A stretch of 20,618 nt of DNA from Cytophagaceae bacterium. Its GTDB lineage: Bacteria > Bacteroidota > Bacteroidia > Cytophagales > Flexibacteraceae. Location of the stretch: assembly GCA_947464365.1 (NCBI GenBank), contig CANHWS010000025.1:1-20618 (forward strand), read 5' to 3'. Shown in pieces: positions 9,154 through 16,154 of the stretch. The position numbers and the translations under genes are program-made. The first letter of the stretch is position 1. Each line of letters starts with the position of its first letter. Below the pieces are notes generated by a model that worked only from the letters and a program-made list of their open reading frames with translations, did not search any database and had not been told where the DNA came from.

Positions 9154-9612
9154 TTAGCGCACCGTTACTGTGAAGATTGTGCTATCGGCGAGGCTGTTTT
9201 GGTCTAGGGCATATACTTTGAACAGAATCTGGCCAGCAGCGCCGAGGGTATAAGTATTGGTATCGCCATAGGCCGTGACGCCACCAAGCACCTGCGACTC
9301 ATTGATCGGATTCCAAGGAGCCGAGCTTCCCGGCAACAAATTGCCACTATACCGCCGGAGAGCAAGATTTGAGGTCCCCTTTGTGATGCGATAGCCAATG
9401 GTAAATGGTGTATTGCGTTCGATGGTTGTTGTGCCCGAAATGTATCCGGTCCCAGTGGCCATTGTGATGACAGGAGGGGTGCGGCGTGGGGCAGGGTTGT
9501 TGTCAGCATCCAGATTGGTGCAGGACCAAACAACAAAAGACAGCACTAGGCAGACCCAAAAGGTCATGACACCAGAGCGGGATATCGGGAAGGCAAAATT
9601 GGAGGTACGCAT
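9154..9612 (-). CDS. Small lipoprotein, function unknown
   Basis: A 152-residue protein from the ATG at 9612. The N-terminus has a hydrophobic segment ending in FVVWSC, so Cys31 is a probable lipidation site. A Trp at position -2 makes the lipobox imperfect. An internal ATG at 9567 would give a shorter, more usual signal peptide. The mature part is a Thr/Gly/Asn-rich beta-type domain ending in IFTVTVR. It shares a motif with the next lipoprotein upstream (FTIGYRITKGTSNLALRR here, FRLRFRATKGSVDLKSVT there), so the two are likely distant paralogues. No named domain recognised. Confidence 0.75.
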   Translation of the reverse strand: MRTSNFAFPISRSGVMTFWVCLVLSFVVWSCTNLDADNNPAPRRTPPVITMATGTGYISGTTTIERNTPFTIGYRITKGTSNLALRRYSGNLLPGSSAPWNPINESQVLGGVTAYGDTNTYTLGAAGQILFKVYALDQNSLADSTIFTVTVR

Positions 9613-9696
9613 GATGACCCTAAGCGGGTAGGCAGTTGAGATAATGCAATGGCAAGTTAGCCAATCGGGGTCAGGATCTAGGGGCTATATGCCAAA

Positions 9697-9733
9697 AAGA
9701 GCCTTGGCCAACCAACTGCAGACCAAGGCTCTT
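9697..9733 (-). terminator. Rho-independent terminator of the larger lipoprotein gene
   Basis: Perfect 11-bp stem (AAGAGCCTTGG/CCAAGGCTCTT) with a 15-nt loop. On the minus strand the stem runs directly into CTTTTTGG. It lies 36 nt past the stop codon of the 9769-10719 gene and separates the two lipoprotein genes. Confidence 0.9.
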
Positions 9734-9768
9734 GATGATGTAGGCTACCGAATTAGGTCGCCAAAATA

Positions 9769-10719
9769 CTAGTACTGGATCTGGTAGTTGATCGTGATCG
9801 AACCAGTTGAGCCTGTTGATGGCGTGATATTGGTCACCTTACCAATGCCGTATTTACCGCCAGCAGTCAGGAATGTGAAGTTGCTAGTGGTGCTTAGCGT
9901 CACAGCACGCGATAGCGGATTGTCCGTAGAGTTGGAGGCATCAGTGCCGTTGTCGTACAGGCTCCTCATTTCGTCAACGGTGTGGTTACCTGTGTAGCTG
10001 GTTGAGGTGGTCTTGAGCTTGGTATTGTTCCTGACGGTCCAGCTGCTCAGGTTAACGATGGTGCTGCCAGGAGGGTTGACATTGAGCTCGAACACGTGCG
10101 GCGAACAAAGCGTAGCGGTGTTGGTGACACCATAATAGAACCCGAAGTCAATGCCCGCTGAAACGGTGCCATTGGCTTGTCCAGGGGTGTAGGTAACACC
10201 TGTTCCTGCATTGAGGAAACACTTGGCCGCGCCGCTTGCAAGGGGGGTGAATAGCAATTTTGTGGTATAAACCCGCGTACCAACTGGTGTGATGATGAGG
10301 CTGTCCTTGAGGTTGTTGATGTCGGTAACCACGATTTTGACTTTCGGAGCTGTTGGGGCCGATGACAGCTGAATGGTCGTGGAATCCGAAAAATCAGCTA
10401 CACGCAGGGTAGGGATCTGTTTGACACCCCCAGAGCCATAGGCAGCGCTCAAGGTAGCACCACCAGAAGCAGTGATTGTAACGCTTTTGAGGTCAACACT
10501 GCCTTTTGTCGCCCGGAAGCGCAACCGGAAGCCAGACCCAGGGTTTACGTTGGGGCTTGCGCTAGGAATCGTGGTGCTACTCGTGACCAAGTCAATGTTC
10601 GGGAACTGGATGGCCGGGTTGGGGCTATTGTCTGTTGACGAGCCACAGCCGCTTAGCATGGCAAGGGCCGCAATGCTGCAAGCAAAAAATCCTTGAGCGA
10701 GTTTAGGATGGGTAAACAT
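9769..10719 (-). CDS. Lipoprotein with beta-rich ectodomain, function unknown
   Basis: A 316-residue protein from the ATG at 10719. The signal peptide ends in a good lipobox, MLSGC, making Cys25 the lipidated residue. A Ser/Pro/Asn linker follows, then a domain with FRLRFRATKGSVDLKSVTI (residues about 66-84) that resembles a segment of the smaller lipoprotein downstream. The rest is Thr/Ser/Asn-rich and beta-type, ending in ITINYQIQY. Two cysteines in the middle (AKCFLNAG and ATLCSPHV) could form a disulfide. It is probably attached to the outer membrane. No enzyme motif seen. Confidence 0.8.
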   Translation of the reverse strand: MFTHPKLAQGFFACSIAALAMLSGCGSSTDNSPNPAIQFPNIDLVTSSTTIPSASPNVNPGSGFRLRFRATKGSVDLKSVTITASGGATLSAAYGSGGVKQIPTLRVADFSDSTTIQLSSAPTAPKVKIVVTDINNLKDSLIITPVGTRVYTTKLLFTPLASGAAKCFLNAGTGVTYTPGQANGTVSAGIDFGFYYGVTNTATLCSPHVFELNVNPPGSTIVNLSSWTVRNNTKLKTTSTSYTGNHTVDEMRSLYDNGTDASNSTDNPLSRAVTLSTTSNFTFLTAGGKYGIGKVTNITPSTGSTGSITINYQIQY

Positions 10720-10854
10720 GCGTATTAGGTTATGAATGATGGATGAGCAACGGCCTTACTGGCTGGAATGATGATCGGCAATGTGGTCGGATCCGTGGTA
10801 AGCCAGGATAGGCCAAATCTGCATAATCAACCATGCAAGTTAATAGTCGGTTAT

Positions 10855-10862
10855 CAAAACTA
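10855..10862 (-). promoter_or_regulatory. Candidate -7 box for the larger lipoprotein gene
   Basis: On the minus strand this reads TAGTTTTG, an exact TAnnTTTG match (the Bacteroidota sigma-A -7 motif). I see no good TTG at the expected upstream spacing, so the call is weak. Confidence 0.3.
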
Positions 10863-11165
10863 CAATAACAATTAGCTTGTTGTTGCCAGAATCCGAAAAA
10901 ACATAAATTATAAGGCGCAAAGTATCCGAAGTACCCAGGCAAGAGCCTCAAATATGGTCCCAAGGCTAAGGATCAGAAATAATGACCACATGGGTGGAGC
11001 GGATTCGGTAAAGTGTTCAGCAACAGGTCCGTTGATACCGTTTGTCCAGTAGTTCAGGGTCTGGATTTCTGGATGATCAGGAAAAAACTAAAATGGCTGT
11101 TACGGTGGCCATCGGGGTAGATTCCAGATCAGGTAGAGAGCGAGTGGTGGCAAATAAAAACGACC

Positions 11166-11179
11166 TTATGGCGCCATAA
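11166..11179. promoter_or_regulatory. 14-bp perfect palindrome upstream of the SprT-like gene
   Basis: TTATGGCGCCATAA is exactly self-complementary, and CC/AGG flanks extend the symmetry with one bulged base. A short T-run follows six bases later. It could be an operator or a small hairpin. It lies about 56 nt before the TAAATTTG box. Confidence 0.35.
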
Positions 11180-11234
11180 AGGCAATTTTTGTAGTCAAAT
11201 GAAGGCCAAGGGCTGATCCTGTTCGGAATGGATC

Positions 11235-11242
11235 TAAATTTG
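11235..11242 (+). promoter_or_regulatory. Candidate -7 box for the SprT-like gene
   Basis: TAAATTTG matches the Bacteroidota -7 motif TAnnTTTG exactly and lies 19 nt before the ATG at 11262, implying a short leader. No clear TTG -33 element is visible. A similar ATCTAAAT sequence precedes the capsid protease gene. Confidence 0.45.
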
Positions 11243-11261
11243 TATTGCCGTACTTCCTAAC

Positions 11262-11999
11262 ATGCCGACTCGCCCCAAAAGCCACGCCATCATCCTAGAC
11301 CTGCAGCCCTTGCGTGATGCGCTGGCGGCAGCCAAGGTCAGCGGCAAGGGGCTTAAGGAGCGGCACTTAATCAGCAAATATGTGCCTGGGCCTTCGGTGG
11401 ACTATGTGATGGCTTGGTACCTAGCTTATCCTTTTCTGCTTGAGATCACGAAACCGCGCGAAAGCCGCTATGGAGACTATCGCCCCTTGCCACCAAGCCC
11501 TAACAACAGGGGAGCAGCCCACAAGATCACGGTCAATGGCAACCTGCCGCCTCAGGCTTTTTTGCTGACCTATCTGCATGAGGTGGCCCACATGATGGTG
11601 ATTAGGCTGATCCCACACCGCGTATCGGCCCATGGGGTTGAGTGGAAAAGTATCTTTAGCCAGATGTTGCAGCCTATGTTACGGCCCGAGGTTTTCGATC
11701 CTGAGGTCTTGCCAGCTATGATCGTCTATGCCAAGGACCCGAAAGCCAGCAGCGCTACCGACCCTGACCTGATGAGGGCCTTGCACTTCGGCAATATGGA
11801 TGATGGAGCTGAGGGGGCTTTGAGCAGCAAGGTCAAACCACTGATGGACTACCAACCTAGTGCAGGATTCCGGTTTAAGTTGAAGGGCCGCACCTTTGAG
11901 GTGGAAGAAAAAGCCCGAACCACCTACCTCTGCAAGGAGATCAAGACGGGCAAACTATACAAGGTCAAGGGCATGGCCCCTGTTGAGGCGGTGCAATAG
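11262..11999 (+). CDS. SprT-like zinc metalloprotease domain protein
   Basis: A 245-residue protein starting at an ATG. Residues 100-132 hold the SprT-type zinc site: YLHEVAHMM gives His106, Glu107 and His110, and HGVEWKSIF gives a third ligand at His124, the HExxH...HGxxW pattern of this family. The N-terminal 90 residues are helical, with a basic start. The C-terminal 45 residues (FRFKLKGRTFEVEEKARTTYLC) look like a small beta domain in the place where relatives carry a zinc-ribbon, but only one Cys is present. SprT-like proteins include SPRTN-type DNA-protein crosslink proteases; the bacterial ones are poorly characterised. It is a common single gene in Bacteroidota, so it may be a cellular neighbour rather than part of the capsid locus. 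It does share the locus's strand, and 387 nt separate them. Confidence 0.85.
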   Translation: MPTRPKSHAIILDLQPLRDALAAAKVSGKGLKERHLISKYVPGPSVDYVMAWYLAYPFLLEITKPRESRYGDYRPLPPSPNNRGAAHKITVNGNLPPQAFLLTYLHEVAHMMVIRLIPHRVSAHGVEWKSIFSQMLQPMLRPEVFDPEVLPAMIVYAKDPKASSATDPDLMRALHFGNMDDGAEGALSSKVKPLMDYQPSAGFRFKLKGRTFEVEEKARTTYLCKEIKTGKLYKVKGMAPVEAVQ

Positions 12000-12386
12000 G
12001 CAACAAGTATTGCTAATTTAGATACGAATTTTGATCTTATTGACAAGTCCACCTTCTGAGCCTCATCGGTTGATGCTAGGTTGGATACAACTGACCAGCA
12101 GATCGTGGTATGCATTTGAAATCCTGTTGATAATGGGCATAAGCACCAAAGGCCTCATAAAGAAACCATCATGCTGATTTAGAGCAAATTAGCGAACTGA
12201 CGAGAATCGCATCAGGAGAAAAAGCGCAAGGATAGCCAAAATATCTAAACTAGATCTATTCTTTGGGCATCTGTATCCAGAATAAAAATTTATTTGGGCA
12301 ATATGACATCAAAAACTTGACATCGGGGCTAAAACGTATCTAAATTGCATACGCTTTACAACACTAACGTTGCCAAAGCGGACAAA
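12000..12386. other. Intergenic region before the capsid locus
   Basis: No gene or clear terminator seen. Its base composition is richer in A and T than the genes on either side. Near the right end TTGACA (12317) is followed 18 nt later by TAAATTGC, a candidate promoter. I found no integrase gene, tRNA or obvious repeat that would mark an attachment site. Confidence 0.5.
12317..12348 (+). promoter_or_regulatory. Candidate promoter of the capsid locus
   Basis: A TTG (within TTGACA) at 12317-12319 is separated by 21 nt from TAAATTGC at 12341-12348, which approximates the Bacteroidota TTG...TAnnTTTG promoter with one base off. The first ATG of the protease-scaffold gene is 39 nt further on. This fit favours the ATG at 12387 over the TTG at 12345, which would lie inside the promoter box. 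Confidence 0.42.
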
Positions 12387-13748
12387 ATGCAACCATCTCC
12401 ACCTCTTTTTGACATCCGGCTACCCAAGTTGATAGCCCAAGACGGCAACCCTGCTACCAAACCGATCTACAAGGTATCCTTAGTAGCGCACCCTGCTGCT
12501 GGCCATGCGTTCAGGGCGCAATTGCTGGGCGAGGCCATCGTACTCGAAGGCCCAATCCTGAGTCCCGGTCAGCTCATCAGCCGCTCTGACCATACTGGCA
12601 AACCCTATTTCATCAGGTTTGGGCGGCAGGTAATCCAGCAAATTGCGGCTGACTTTGCCCTTGCGCCCCAATTCAGCCTTGGGCACCGAGGTGCTTTGGC
12701 TGAGGCTACACTACTCCAGTCCTGGATATTGGAGCAGGACGAACGGCACGGAGAGCAAACCCTGAAAGTCGGCACCTGGATGATCAGGATCACGATTCCG
12801 CAGCTGGGGCCAGTACAGTTTAGCCCTGTTGACCAACCAGACTATACCATTCCAAGGCAGGTATTGGTCAGCTGGCGGAACCCTGCACTAGGCCCTGATG
12901 CCTTACCCGAAATCCTGACAGGTTTTAGCCTTGAGGGGCTATTTAGCTTTCGGGAGTCGATCCACCCGTGGCGGAGGCAGATCCAGACACTACTGGGCAA
13001 CCGCCCCGCCCTACCCCGCCGCCCAAACCAAGCCATTAGCATCAGGCTCAATGCGGACGATAGTCAGGACGATTTCGAACTAGGCCCAGAGGACCAAAAT
13101 CAGGATCCCGATCAGGACCAAGCTGCAAACGAACTGGTGGCCCTTTCTGCTGGATTGCCGACACAAGCCTGGACCGCTATTTGGCAATGGTTGCTTCAGG
13201 CATTGATGGGTAAGGCGATCGAGGTAGCGGCAACGGCAGCGACCAAAGCCATCCAAGAGGCATTTGACGATGATGGTAAAAAAGAGAACAAGCCCGACAC
13301 CCCTAAGGCCGACGATCTCCAGCACGATAGCACAACAGATGCAGGTACTCTATCCACAGTAGATGCGGAGGCGATTTCCTACCAAAATGGGCAAGAGAAG
13401 GTTAAGGAATCTGAAATGCAGCAGCCCGCTGGTCAGACAGAAAATGTAGAAAAAGAAACTGCCCAGCAATCGACCCCAGCGGCGGAAACTGAGGCTACGG
13501 AGCTGGTATTGGCTCTCAAATCCTTGATGACGGAGCAGAGCCAACAGATCAGCAGCCTGCACAGCAAAATCGACCAACTAGAGCAACGAATTACTGTCCT
13601 GAGTGCCAGCCCAAGTCCCATGCCCAGCCTAGAGGCCACCATTGCCAAGGAGGCTAAAACAGCCGAAGCCAAGGCCCCTAACGCCGTTGCCGACACGATG
13701 GTCAAACGGATGCGGCAGATCAAGGCAGCCAAAAAGCTGATTGACTAG
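12387..13748 (+). CDS. XkdF-like prohead protease fused to a scaffold-like C-terminal half
   Basis: A 453-residue protein from the ATG at 12387. The N-terminal half (1-200) follows the XkdF/peptidase S78 pattern: YKVSLVAHPA near the start, IQQIAADF and FSLGHRG (His100, probable catalytic His), LLQSWILE, VGTWMIRITI, and ILTGFSLEGLF (Ser181, probable catalytic Ser). These proteases have the herpesvirus-assemblin-like fold and cleave scaffold and capsid during head maturation. The C-terminal half is acidic and low in complexity (Asp/Gln-rich about 223-245, Glu/Lys/Thr/Ala-rich 290-370). It has a predicted coiled coil at about 375-410 (SLHSKIDQLEQRITVL) and a basic tail (MVKRMRQIKAAKK), as expected for a scaffold that binds capsid by its C-terminus. 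The protease would release the scaffold by self-cleavage. The capsid gene follows after 210 nt. Confidence 0.78.
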   Translation: MQPSPPLFDIRLPKLIAQDGNPATKPIYKVSLVAHPAAGHAFRAQLLGEAIVLEGPILSPGQLISRSDHTGKPYFIRFGRQVIQQIAADFALAPQFSLGHRGALAEATLLQSWILEQDERHGEQTLKVGTWMIRITIPQLGPVQFSPVDQPDYTIPRQVLVSWRNPALGPDALPEILTGFSLEGLFSFRESIHPWRRQIQTLLGNRPALPRRPNQAISIRLNADDSQDDFELGPEDQNQDPDQDQAANELVALSAGLPTQAWTAIWQWLLQALMGKAIEVAATAATKAIQEAFDDDGKKENKPDTPKADDLQHDSTTDAGTLSTVDAEAISYQNGQEKVKESEMQQPAGQTENVEKETAQQSTPAAETEATELVLALKSLMTEQSQQISSLHSKIDQLEQRITVLSASPSPMPSLEATIAKEAKTAEAKAPNAVADTMVKRMRQIKAAKKLID

Positions 13749-13958
13749 GGCTACATAGCTAGTACAATCCCTCTCCACGCCCCCCCAACCAGACTGATGA
13801 CCCCTAAAACAAAGGCATCCCCGCGATGCCGTGGAAGTCCATTGCCAAAATCGGCCTTTCAATCCTGCCGTTTCCTGAACCCAATCTATTGCACCAATAC
13901 CCCCATCTCCCATCCCCGAACAACTAGTCTAAACCAGACGCTCTAAACCTATCTACCG

Positions 13959-15119
13959 ATGGCTTCTACCATTAGTTTCACCCCAAATACCTACGCTGGC
14001 GAACACGCTGGCAACTACGTCAGCCGTGCCCTGCTGGGTGCCAAGTCGCTCAATGGCGGGCTTATCACAGTCCTGCCCCATGTCAAGAAACGCGCCATCC
14101 TGCGGGGTGTTGAGCAAGACGTGATTTTCCAAGATGCCTCGGCGGACTTTAGCGCAGATGGCAACACCACCATCGACGAGCGCTACCTCGACCCTGTTGA
14201 AATGTCTGTGATGTACGAGCTCAAGTTCCGTGATCTGCTCCAGAGTTGGGAAGCCGCCCAGCTGCGCCACGGTGCCAATGGCGATATCCCGACCGACTTG
14301 GCCCAGTTCCTGATCGAGCGGATGCAGACCAAAATCAACATCGGCCTCGAAAAGCTGATGTGGCAGGGCAAATCAGGCTCTGAGTTCACCTTCACACCGG
14401 CCTACCCAGGTCTGTTGGCCCTGATCAATGCCAGCACAGCAGCCAAAAGGCTGTCAGCTGTTGTGGGCCAGCTTGCGGTCGGCAGCATCACGATTGCAGC
14501 CAATGCCGTCGTGACAGTCGCGACCACGGCCAACCTCAACACAGGCGATAAGGTCACGATCATCGGGGCCAATGCCGCCACCTTGGTCGGTGGTAGCCCA
14601 ATCAGTGGGCAGTCATTTACGATCACGGTGGTCTCTGGCACCACATTCACCCTTGGTGTTACTACGACAGGCACAGCCACGACGAGCACTTGTTATGCCC
14701 AGTTCGTGAACGCCAGCAACGTAGTCGAGGTCCTGACCACGATCTACAACACCACCCCAGACGAAGTGAAGCACCAGTCAGACTTCGTGATCTATGTGCC
14801 GCTGCACGTTGCGGATGCGTATCGTGTGCGCCAAGCCTCGGTGGCCAATGGAGCGGGGTCGTACTTCAGCACCGACAAGGCGCTCAACTTCTTGGGCAAA
14901 ACGGTGCAGGAGATGCCCTACTTCAACCCCAATACGGTGCTGGCCACCCGCAGCAGCAACCTCTACTTCGGCACCGATCTGGAGGCTGACTTTAACCAGA
15001 TCCAGGTCGTGGATATGCGCAGCACCACTGCAGATCAGAAGATCCGGTACCGAGCCAACTTCGCTTCGGACGTCAATGTGGCCTATATGCAAGAGGTCCT
15101 GATCTACCGCCCTGCCTAG
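13959..15119 (+). CDS. HK97-type major capsid protein with an inserted beta-rich domain
   Basis: A 386-residue protein starting at an ATG without Shine-Dalgarno. The N-terminal part (SRALLGAKSLNGG, then DERYLDPVEM and FLIERMQTKINIGLEKLMWQGK) and the C-terminal part (DFVIYVPLHVADAYRV, KTVQEMPYFNPNTVLAT, NLYFGTDLEADFNQIQVVDM) match the arrangement I know from Bacteroidota tailed-phage capsid proteins: N-arm, long spine helix, then the A-domain with an SxNLYFGTD-type segment. Between about residues 163 and 248 an extra Thr/Gly/Ala-rich stretch interrupts the fold (VATTANLNTGDKVTI, FTITVVSGTTFTLGV), which reads like an Ig/FCCH-type beta-sandwich and may protrude from the shell. Position after the protease-scaffold gene and the strong C-ending codon preference support a highly made structural protein. 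An encapsulin is unlikely given the portal and protease nearby. Confidence 0.82.
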   Translation: MASTISFTPNTYAGEHAGNYVSRALLGAKSLNGGLITVLPHVKKRAILRGVEQDVIFQDASADFSADGNTTIDERYLDPVEMSVMYELKFRDLLQSWEAAQLRHGANGDIPTDLAQFLIERMQTKINIGLEKLMWQGKSGSEFTFTPAYPGLLALINASTAAKRLSAVVGQLAVGSITIAANAVVTVATTANLNTGDKVTIIGANAATLVGGSPISGQSFTITVVSGTTFTLGVTTTGTATTSTCYAQFVNASNVVEVLTTIYNTTPDEVKHQSDFVIYVPLHVADAYRVRQASVANGAGSYFSTDKALNFLGKTVQEMPYFNPNTVLATRSSNLYFGTDLEADFNQIQVVDMRSTTADQKIRYRANFASDVNVAYMQEVLIYRPA

Positions 15120-15122
15120 CAT

Positions 15123-15151
15123 TTGGGGGACATTAATTCCCCCAACTTTTT
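15123..15151 (+). terminator. Terminator directly after the capsid gene (first of two hairpins)
   Basis: Perfect 8-bp stem TTGGGGGA/TCCCCCAA with a 7-nt loop, then C and five T's (15147-15151). It starts 3 nt after the capsid stop codon. As the downstream genes are on the same strand, it probably reduces rather than ends transcription, or stabilises the capsid mRNA 3' end. Confidence 0.82.
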
Positions 15152-15159
15152 GATTGATG

Positions 15160-15204
15160 ATCAGGCCCTTGGCCCCGCCCAACCTTGGTGCCAAAGGGCC
15201 TGAT
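15160..15204 (+). terminator. Second hairpin after the capsid gene
   Basis: A 13-bp stem (ATCAGGCCCTTGG against CCAAAGGGCCTGAT, one bulged A) with an 18-nt loop, only 8 nt after the first hairpin's T-run. It is followed by TATTTG, a weak T-run. The tandem arrangement makes a strong barrier between the capsid gene and the rest of the locus. Confidence 0.68.
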
Positions 15205-15305
15205 TATTTGCTCAACCAAATACCAAAGAAGCCCCATCAGGCATTGCCGAATATCCCAATCTGTCATTACCTATCTCCACCTCTTTCCTGACAAGATCCA
15301 CCATT

Positions 15306-16085
15306 ATGCAGCCCATCATCAACACACCTTCTGACCCAACCATAACGGCGGGCTATGTCGGCCTCAGCAAGGTTTGGGTAGCCGACCGCAATCATATCCT
15401 CAATTACCGCATCCACCCCATGACTTACCAAGCCACTTGGCAGTTGCGGCCTAATAGCTGCTTTTTGGCGCTTGACATCTTGCCGCAAGAAAGCACGCTG
15501 CACTACATCCGTCAGGGCGAGTGCCTGCATAGCCAACCAGTGGTGCGGATCATCTGCCCACCCAAACACCGCCTTGCACGCCAACTGGACGACGAGCTCG
15601 CGGAGGCTGAAATGGTACTGGTCTTGCGCCTTGCCGCCTCAGCCGATCACCTGGTGCTGGGGCTGGACCACCCGATACGGCTGCAGCAGATCAAGTGGCC
15701 ATCGCTCGACAAGCAACAAATGCCGTTTACGGAGTTGCAATTTGGCCTTGACAATGCCCCACTATTGGCCCCACTCCAGATTGGCTACTTGCCACACGAA
15801 TTGGCCTATTCGTTGGCTGGGCTACCGCCAATGCTCACATCAGTAAGCCCGGGGATTGGTAACGGAACTTTTAGTCATGACATCATGATCGAAGGGGATC
15901 ACCTCTATGGCAGCACACGGGTTTGGTGGGGCGATGTGGCCTGTAGTTTCGTTGTGGAGGCATATAGCAACACCTATCGCATCAAGGCCAGAATCCCGGC
16001 CGGTATCGGTGGGCCAGATCGTAAGCTAGTGGTCCAGAACCAAGCTGGCAGCTCGACCGATGAACTGTTTTTTCGTCGGTTTTAA
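15306..16085 (+). CDS. Putative virion or particle surface protein with C-terminal IPT/TIG domain
   Basis: A 259-residue protein starting at an ATG. Residues about 175-258 read as an IPT/TIG Ig-like domain: LTSVSPGIGNGTFSHDIMIEGDHLYGSTRVWWGD, then YRIKARIPAGIGGPDRKLVVQNQAGSS, matching the family's sVsP.sG...v.I.G.nf......v.fg order. The first 175 residues have no family I can name; they contain many aromatic and leucine residues and look globular. There is no signal peptide, so it is not an exported surface protein by itself. A TIG domain inside a head-gene cluster suggests a decoration or fibre-like protein on the particle. It is transcribed downstream of the tandem hairpins, so it is likely made in smaller amounts than the capsid. 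Confidence 0.65.
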   Translation: MQPIINTPSDPTITAGYVGLSKVWVADRNHILNYRIHPMTYQATWQLRPNSCFLALDILPQESTLHYIRQGECLHSQPVVRIICPPKHRLARQLDDELAEAEMVLVLRLAASADHLVLGLDHPIRLQQIKWPSLDKQQMPFTELQFGLDNAPLLAPLQIGYLPHELAYSLAGLPPMLTSVSPGIGNGTFSHDIMIEGDHLYGSTRVWWGDVACSFVVEAYSNTYRIKARIPAGIGGPDRKLVVQNQAGSSTDELFFRRF

Positions 16086-16124
16086 GGGGATGGTTTTGGC
16101 CAACCTAACTGTCAACAATTTGTC

Positions 16125-16152
16125 TGATCGATCAACTCAAAATCTAGCTCAA
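16125..16152 (+). promoter_or_regulatory. Palindrome plus repeated leader box upstream of the 228-residue gene
   Basis: A 10-bp palindrome TGATCGATCA (16125-16134) is followed by CTCAAAATCTAGCTCAAT (16136-16153), two bases before the ATG at 16155. The same order, palindrome then CTCAAAATCTAACTAAAT, occurs at 16855-16893 before the next gene. Role unknown: operator, promoter or translational control. Confidence 0.4.
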
Positions 16153-16154
16153 TC

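Larger units (their letters stand above)
10720..11261. other. Divergent intergenic region
   Basis: No gene seen in 542 nt. It lies between the minus-strand lipoprotein and the plus-strand SprT-like gene, so it should carry promoters for both. It contains a candidate minus-strand box at 10855-10862, a 14-bp perfect palindrome at 11166-11179 and a plus-strand TAnnTTTG box at 11235-11242. Confidence 0.6.

Noticed and set aside
12345..12386. TTG start adding 14 residues to the protease-scaffold protein
   Set aside because: It falls inside the likely -7 box and the added residues lie outside the family pattern; the ATG at 12387 is more likely.
11000..12386. Attachment site, integrase or tRNA at the left border of the capsid locus
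   Set aside because: I found no tRNA-like cloverleaf, no recombinase gene and no direct repeat shared with the right border at 19334-19500, though short repeats could be missed by eye.
13959..15119. Encapsulin rather than phage capsid
   Set aside because: At 386 residues it is longer than most encapsulins, and a maturation protease, portal and connector lie in the same locus; encapsulins do not come with those.
14778..15194. Minus-strand 138-codon frame opposite the capsid gene
   Set aside because: It is antisense to a clearly coding gene with strong codon bias, has no recognisable domain, and its His/Val/Gly pattern mirrors the sense codons.
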